Of a DNA stretch of 9,823 nucleotides, positions 6,440 through 9,823 are shown one piece after another. How positions within the stretch are numbered: the first letter of the stretch is position 1; each line of letters starts with the position of its first letter. The stretch spans positions 1-9,823 of the forward strand of contig JAIRZA010000211.1 in NCBI GenBank assembly GCA_031267475.1, read 5' to 3'. Origin of the DNA: Spirochaetaceae bacterium. Its GTDB lineage: Bacteria; Spirochaetota; Spirochaetia; Treponematales; Breznakiellaceae. The notes under the pieces were generated by a model. That model was given only the letters and a program-made list of their open reading frames with translations, had not been told where the DNA came from and searched no databases. A program made the position numbers and the translations under genes.

Positions 6440-6736
6440 ATGACAGCGTGTAAAAACTTACAAAAGGAAAAATACTTGTTAAATGCGGTTTTTGTTGACA
6501 CCGGGCGTTTGAAGGGCGCGGCGATTTGCGATATGGAGCGCGATATTCCCCGCGTGATTCAATTTATACAGAAGTACCCGGACAGTCCGGTGGATTTTGC
6601 GGACGCTGCTTTGGCGCCGGCGGCGGAAAAAACTGGTATACGCAACATTGTCAGTATCGATTCGGATTTTGATGTTTATCGCCTGCCCGGTAAAAAACGG
6701 ATCCGCAATATCTTTTGCGGCAAGGGTTATATATGA
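6440..6736 (+). CDS. Shortened PIN-domain protein (VapC-like remnant) inside the flagellar operon
   Basis: This 98-residue ORF resembles the C-terminal half of VapC-family PIN ribonucleases. The pattern is DIPRVIQFIQKYPDSPVDFADA (about 35-56), then AEKTGIRNIVSIDSDFDVYR (62-81). The acidic residues Asp52/Asp55 and Asp74 sit where PIN domains bind metal. Full VapC toxins have about 130 residues. Here the central helices with the second acidic residue are missing. VFVDTG at 17-22 looks like the first PIN strand with its aspartate, which would mean an internal deletion; it may equally be a chance match. No antitoxin gene is visible. A weak GGGGA lies 10 bases before the ATG. The TGA overlaps the flbD ATG in an ATGA arrangement, so translation may be coupled. 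Nuclease activity is doubtful; it may be decaying or co-opted. Confidence 0.6.
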   Translation: MTACKNLQKEKYLLNAVFVDTGRLKGAAICDMERDIPRVIQFIQKYPDSPVDFADAALAPAAEKTGIRNIVSIDSDFDVYRLPGKKRIRNIFCGKGYI

Positions 6737-6930
6737 TAAAAATAACTCGTTTAGACGGCGCGGAATATTACATCAATCCTCACCAGATAGAAAGTATAGA
6801 AAAAAAGCCGGATACAACATTACTGATGCTATCCGGTAAAATTATTATTATACGAGAGAAGCCGGAAGACGTAATTGAAAAAATCGTAGAATATCGAAAA
6901 CGTATCGGCGGTTTTAAGAATGAAGCATAA
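6733..6930 (+). CDS. flbD: FlbD family flagellar protein (SwrD-like)
   Basis: This small 65-residue protein belongs to the FlbD family that sits beside motAB or fliL in many flagellar operons. It starts MIKITRLDG, continues YYINPHQIESIEKKPDTTL, and has GKIIIIREKPEDVIEKIVEYRK in its C-terminal half, all typical of the family. In Bacillus subtilis the homologue SwrD raises motor torque, so a stator-related role is likely here too, given that motA follows immediately. ATG 6733 is preferred over the in-frame TTG at 6715 because the family begins with MI.(V/I)TRL and AAGGG (6722-6726) lies 6 bases upstream. The ATG overlaps the stop of the PIN-like ORF by ATGA. It is clearly more AT-rich than flgE or motA. 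Confidence 0.93.
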   Translation: MIKITRLDGAEYYINPHQIESIEKKPDTTLLMLSGKIIIIREKPEDVIEKIVEYRKRIGGFKNEA

Positions 6931-6943
6931 AAGGTGTTAGCGT

Positions 6944-7726
6944 ATGGATTTAGGGACTCTTGTTGGTACTCTTGGCGCTTTAGCCATGATGATATTTGGT
7001 GTTCTCAGCGGCGGTTCCGGCATGGATACTTACGCCGACTTGCCGTCTCTTTTAATCGTTGTTATGGGCTCATGGTTTTGTCTTATGGCTTCATGTTCGA
7101 TTGGAGATTCTGTCGGCATATTCAAGGTCATGGGTCTGGCTTTTTCTGTGCCCAACTTTGGCGAAAAGGGAATCATAACCAAGTTGATGGCTTTTTCGGA
7201 CAAGGCGCGGCGCGAGGGACTTCTTGCGCTTGAGGAAGAGCTGGAAGACCTTGACGACGAGTTTATGAAGAAAGGCTTACGGCTCGTGGTAGACGGCACG
7301 GACGCCGCCATAGTGCGCGACCTTTTGGAAATTGAAGTCAGCCAGATGCAGGACAGACACGCTTCAAAAACCGGCGGTTTGAATATGTGGGCGGCTCTTG
7401 CTCCAGGTTTCGGTATGTTAGGCACCGTTATTGGACTCATAGCCATGATGAAAAACCTCGAAGACAAAGCGTCCGTTGGACCAAACATGGCTGTCGCCCT
7501 AATCACGACACTGTACGGATCTATGATCGCAAACTGGCTGCTAACTCCTATTATTGCTAAACTTAGATCAAACGACTCCAAAGAAGCGCAGGTTCGTGAA
7601 ATGATTATCGAAGGGATTCTGTCCATACAAGCGGGCGATAACCCGCGTATTCTGGGCATGAAACTAGTGGCTTATTTGTCGCCGGACGACAGAAAAGAAG
7701 TTGAACAAGAATTAAACAATAAGTAA
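6944..7726 (+). CDS. motA: Flagellar motor stator protein MotA
   Basis: MotA is the inner-membrane stator subunit that forms an ion channel with MotB and drives the rotor. The protein has 260 residues with four predicted membrane spans: about 4-22, 34-52, 146-168 and 181-203. The cytoplasmic loop carries Arg90 and Glu98 within KARREGLLALEEE, equivalent to the charged residues that contact FliG. Pro154 in LAPGFGMLGTVIGL and Pro202 in LLTPIIAKL correspond to the conserved channel prolines. The C-terminal cytoplasmic tail is acidic and lysine-rich. ATG 6944 has AAAGG at 6930-6934, 9 bases upstream. It lies 13 bases after flbD and 58 bases before motB. Confidence 0.98.
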   Translation: MDLGTLVGTLGALAMMIFGVLSGGSGMDTYADLPSLLIVVMGSWFCLMASCSIGDSVGIFKVMGLAFSVPNFGEKGIITKLMAFSDKARREGLLALEEELEDLDDEFMKKGLRLVVDGTDAAIVRDLLEIEVSQMQDRHASKTGGLNMWAALAPGFGMLGTVIGLIAMMKNLEDKASVGPNMAVALITTLYGSMIANWLLTPIIAKLRSNDSKEAQVREMIIEGILSIQAGDNPRILGMKLVAYLSPDDRKEVEQELNNK

Positions 7727-7770
7727 GCGCCGGTTTAAGCAGTTTTGTTTTAACGGCTAAACTATCAAGA

Positions 7771-7777
7771 AGAAGGA
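7771..7777 (+). promoter_or_regulatory. Ribosome binding site supporting the TTG start of motB
   Basis: AGAAGGA ends 7 bases before TTG 7785. No in-frame ATG exists before the membrane segment except internal ones that would delete the channel aspartate, so this site decides the rare TTG start. Confidence 0.7.
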
Positions 7778-7784
7778 CCTGAAA

Positions 7785-8522
7785 TTGGCAAAAAAGAAAA
7801 AAAAGGACAGAGGCGGCGGCCCTACCGGGCAAGAGTGGCTAACGACATATTCAGACATGGTTACGCTCGTACTCTGCTTTTTTGCCATAATGTTCAACCC
7901 AGACGAAGTTACGCCTTCTTCAATGGCGAATCTTACGGTATCTTTCATGGCGCGAGGCATGGGCTCGAATGCCGGCGGCAACACGCTGGCGTTAGGCCGT
8001 TACGCCGAATTGGGAAACAACCTTAATTCACTGCCGGCTCAGGACAAAGGAACATCGCTGGGGACAGCCCTGCGCAAGGCGACCAGCATATTTGCGCCGG
8101 AAGTAAAGTCAAAAAAGATGAGTGTTACATCCGATGAGCGCGGTATCATAATAAGCCTTGCGGCAGACGCTTTTTTCGCGCCGGCCAGCGCGGTGATAAA
8201 CATCGAATCTACCCGTGATATACTTCTACGGCTGGGACAACTTCTTGCTTCAAGCGAAATCGCGGGACGAAAATTCCGCATCGAGGGTCATACCGATTCA
8301 ACGCAAATAGACCCTAACGGTCCGTGGGAATCGAACTGGCAGCTTTCCGCTATGCGCGCCATCAACGTGCTGCACTATTTAGCGGATTTGGGAATTTCTG
8401 AAAAACGCTTTCAAGTCGCGGGCTTTGCCGATACAATGCCGGTAAGCAATGACGATACGCCGGAAGGCAGGGCTTATAACCGCAGGGTAGATGTCATAAT
8501 ACTTGACGAAGCGCACTTATAG
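7785..8522 (+). CDS. motB: Flagellar motor stator protein MotB
   Basis: MotB anchors the stator to peptidoglycan and carries the ion-binding residue of the channel. The protein has 245 residues. A lysine-rich cytoplasmic tip (3-7) is followed by a single membrane span at about 22-38, WLTTYSDMVTLVLCFFAIMF, with Asp24 as the expected ion-binding aspartate. A linker/plug region leads to an OmpA-like peptidoglycan-binding domain at about 130-243. That domain contains IEGHTDS (166-172), the NWQLSAMRA helix, VAGFADTMP and the terminal NRRVDVII (Arg233/Arg234). The start is TTG with a good Shine-Dalgarno. Codons 2-6 contain A6-G-A8, a possible slippage site. The TAG stop overlaps the fliL ribosome binding site, which suggests coupled translation. 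Confidence 0.97.
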   Translation: MAKKKKKDRGGGPTGQEWLTTYSDMVTLVLCFFAIMFNPDEVTPSSMANLTVSFMARGMGSNAGGNTLALGRYAELGNNLNSLPAQDKGTSLGTALRKATSIFAPEVKSKKMSVTSDERGIIISLAADAFFAPASAVINIESTRDILLRLGQLLASSEIAGRKFRIEGHTDSTQIDPNGPWESNWQLSAMRAINVLHYLADLGISEKRFQVAGFADTMPVSNDDTPEGRAYNRRVDVIILDEAHL

Positions 8523-8530
8523 GAGGAAAT

Positions 8531-9079
8531 ATGTCTGACGAATCAGAACTAAACCTTGACGAAAGCGCAGAAGACGGGGGCGCGGCCGTAAAAAAAAGCA
8601 GCGTCGGTCTACTGCCAAAACTGTTAAAATTTATCGCGATAGGTCTTAGCGCGCTTGTTTTTATTGTTACTGTCGCAGTAATCACGTTTAACATTATGAA
8701 CAAGGGCGGGAAGAGTCAAACCGTTGTTCCGCAGACGGATTCTTATGCCGCCGTTAAAAAACAATACTCTATGTTTACATTGATCGGCTCTGTTAATACA
8801 CGAACACGGGACACCGCGCTGTGGATGGTATCCGTCGATATGATAATCGGGTACGACCTCAACGACAACGCGACAGCGACAGAACTAACCGGGCGTTTGT
8901 ACGAACTGCGCGATTTTGTGCGCCGCTATTTTAGCAGCAAAACCGCAGTCGAATTGCAACCAGAGAACGAGGCGCATATAAAAAATGAAATTCGTGAATT
9001 ATTAAATACCACAGTCCTTGATAAAGCGCGTGTTCGAATAATATTGTTCGACAAGCTGGACTTATACGAAATGGAATAG
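8531..9079 (+). CDS. fliL: Flagellar basal body-associated protein FliL
   Basis: FliL is an inner-membrane protein that associates with the stator and supports torque and flagellar orientation. It has 182 residues: an acidic cytoplasmic tip (1-20), a single membrane helix at about 33-55 (FIAIGLSALVFIVTVAVITF), and a periplasmic domain. The periplasmic domain has the FliL pattern of alternating strands (TLIGSVNTRTRDTALWMVSVDM) and a C-terminal RELLNTTVLDKARVRIILFDKL near 153-177. ATG 8531 has AGGAGG at 8521-8526, 4 bases upstream and overlapping the motB stop. In other treponemes fliM normally follows; here it does not. Confidence 0.95.
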   Translation: MSDESELNLDESAEDGGAAVKKSSVGLLPKLLKFIAIGLSALVFIVTVAVITFNIMNKGGKSQTVVPQTDSYAAVKKQYSMFTLIGSVNTRTRDTALWMVSVDMIIGYDLNDNATATELTGRLYELRDFVRRYFSSKTAVELQPENEAHIKNEIRELLNTTVLDKARVRIILFDKLDLYEME

Positions 9080-9093
9080 GAGGCTTTTACAAA

Positions 9094-9318
9094 ATGTATC
9101 AGGTTGCCCTCAACACAAAAGGTCCGAAAAAAATCAACGATACAGAATTCTGTACCGCGGGATTAAGCTGCAAAAAATGCCAATGGTTTATAAAACACAG
9201 CAAGGTCTCTTTCAAAAGTTTTGGAGAAATTAAATCAATGAAATCTACAATTTGCAGTTTTAATAAAAAGCCTTACCCCGATATGACGCATAAATTGGTG
9301 ATATATGAAGGCAGCTAA
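9094..9318 (+). CDS. Small four-cysteine protein of unknown function
   Basis: I do not recognise this 74-residue protein. It has four cysteines at 20, 26, 29 and 54 (C-x5-C-x2-C-x24-C). That spacing could bind zinc or an iron-sulphur cluster, but this is inference. It is basic, with many lysines, and has no signal peptide or membrane segment. Translation is very likely: AGGAGG at 9078-9083 lies 10 bases before ATG 9094 and overlaps the fliL stop, so it is co-transcribed with fliL. By hand count its GC content is about 36%, lower than most neighbours, which hints at different origin or relaxed codon choice. It occupies the place where fliM is expected. The PHP-domain gene starts 15 bases after its stop, so it may belong functionally to either neighbour or to neither. 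Confidence 0.8.
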   Translation: MYQVALNTKGPKKINDTEFCTAGLSCKKCQWFIKHSKVSFKSFGEIKSMKSTICSFNKKPYPDMTHKLVIYEGS

Positions 9319-9332
9319 GGTTTAAACCACAG

Positions 9333-9823
9333 GTGAATTATTCTTGTCTGCATACACATACATCATTTTGCGACGGCGGCGGCTCTGTGGAAGACTTTTG
9401 CAAAGCCGCATACGAAAAAAAATTAGTTTCACTGGGTTTTAGCGCTCATGCTCCTGTAAGCCCAAAAACCGGACTTAAAACGGATTGGCATTTACGCGCC
9501 GGGCGTTTTGACGAATACCGGCAAGCAGTACGCAATGCGGGCGCGGCGTGGCGCGGGAAACTTGACGTTTACCTTGGACTTGAAATCGACTACATCGAAA
9601 ACGGCGCGGGTGTTGTTCTATCGGCGGACGATTTTAACCACGAACAACACGGGCTGGATTATCTTATTGGCTCAGTTCATTATGTTACTCCTCACCGTTG
9701 CGTTGACTGTCCGCCCGCTGAATTTGAAAAACTTCTGCGCGAAGATTTTGACGGAGACGCAATGGCGCTTGTGGACAGCTATTGGGACCGCATGGAGCGT
9801 ATGCTTGAAAAAGGCGGCTTCGA
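9333..9823 (+). CDS. PHP-domain phosphatase, histidinol-phosphatase (HisJ/HisK)-like, 3' partial
   Basis: PHP-type histidinol phosphatase removes phosphate from L-histidinol phosphate, the penultimate step of histidine synthesis, using a metal cluster. The visible 163 codons begin NYSCLHTHTSFCDG, with metal ligands His7, His9 and Asp14. Next come SAHAP (His39), GLEIDY (Glu84) and LDYLIGSVHY (His116), all in the order of the HisJ/HisK subfamily. The GTG start gives the typical N terminus. The only Shine-Dalgarno-like element is AAGG at 9317-9320, 12 bases away, so initiation may depend on coupling to the upstream small ORF. The gene continues beyond the window. Another phosphoesterase of the PHP superfamily is the alternative; no other his gene is in view to confirm the pathway. 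Confidence 0.87.
   Translation, partial: MNYSCLHTHTSFCDGGGSVEDFCKAAYEKKLVSLGFSAHAPVSPKTGLKTDWHLRAGRFDEYRQAVRNAGAAWRGKLDVYLGLEIDYIENGAGVVLSADDFNHEQHGLDYLIGSVHYVTPHRCVDCPPAEFEKLLREDFDGDAMALVDSYWDRMERMLEKGGF

Noticed and set aside
6430..6458. Perfect TTGACA (6430-6435) as a vegetative -35 box before flbD
   Set aside because: The best -10 partner is TAAAAA at only 15 bases spacing and lies inside the PIN-like ORF; too weak to call a promoter.
7030..7659. 209-codon minus-strand open frame opposite motA
   Set aside because: motA is certain on the other strand; the peptide is Ser/Arg-rich with a poly-Ser run and looks like an antisense artefact.

Overview
The window looks like chromosomal DNA from a treponeme or close spirochaete relative, with roughly balanced GC content. 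The main evidence is the plus-strand gene order fliK-flgD-flgE-flbD-motA-motB-fliL, which matches the treponemal fla (tapA/fliK) operon. The hook protein also keeps, at the same residue numbers, the amino acids known for the spirochaete-specific lysinoalanine cross-link. No tRNA, rRNA, CRISPR array, transposase or phage gene was seen.

Left part (1-2598): a short-form NAD(P)-dependent malic enzyme on the plus strand, cut at its 5' end by the window edge, converges on a minus-strand murD (peptidoglycan precursor ligase). Their 3' ends overlap by 14 bases.

Middle (2599-2801): a divergent intergenic region between murD and fliK. It holds a sigma-28-like flagellar promoter candidate, a small stem-loop and the strong fliK ribosome binding site. 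A weak overlapping small ORF is also possible here.

Flagellar block (2802-9079): fliK (hook-length control), flgD (hook cap), flgE (hook), a shortened PIN-domain ORF, flbD (SwrD-like), motA and motB (stator) and fliL (stator-associated). All are on the plus strand with short gaps and mostly good Shine-Dalgarno sites. Together they build the hook and power rotation of the periplasmic flagella. Two gaps are unusual. The 130-base flgD-flgE spacer is packed with three successive inverted repeats, and the flgE-PIN spacer has a 13-pair stem-loop.

Right end (9080-9823): where treponemal fla operons normally continue into fliM and fliY, this window has a small AT-rich four-cysteine protein of unknown function. 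It is followed by a PHP-domain histidinol-phosphatase-like gene that runs off the end. The operon therefore seems to have been broken or re-joined after fliL.

No complete new system is evident. The best leads are the truncated PIN ORF coupled to flbD, the structured flgD-flgE spacer and its partial repeats elsewhere in the window, and the unknown cysteine protein after fliL.
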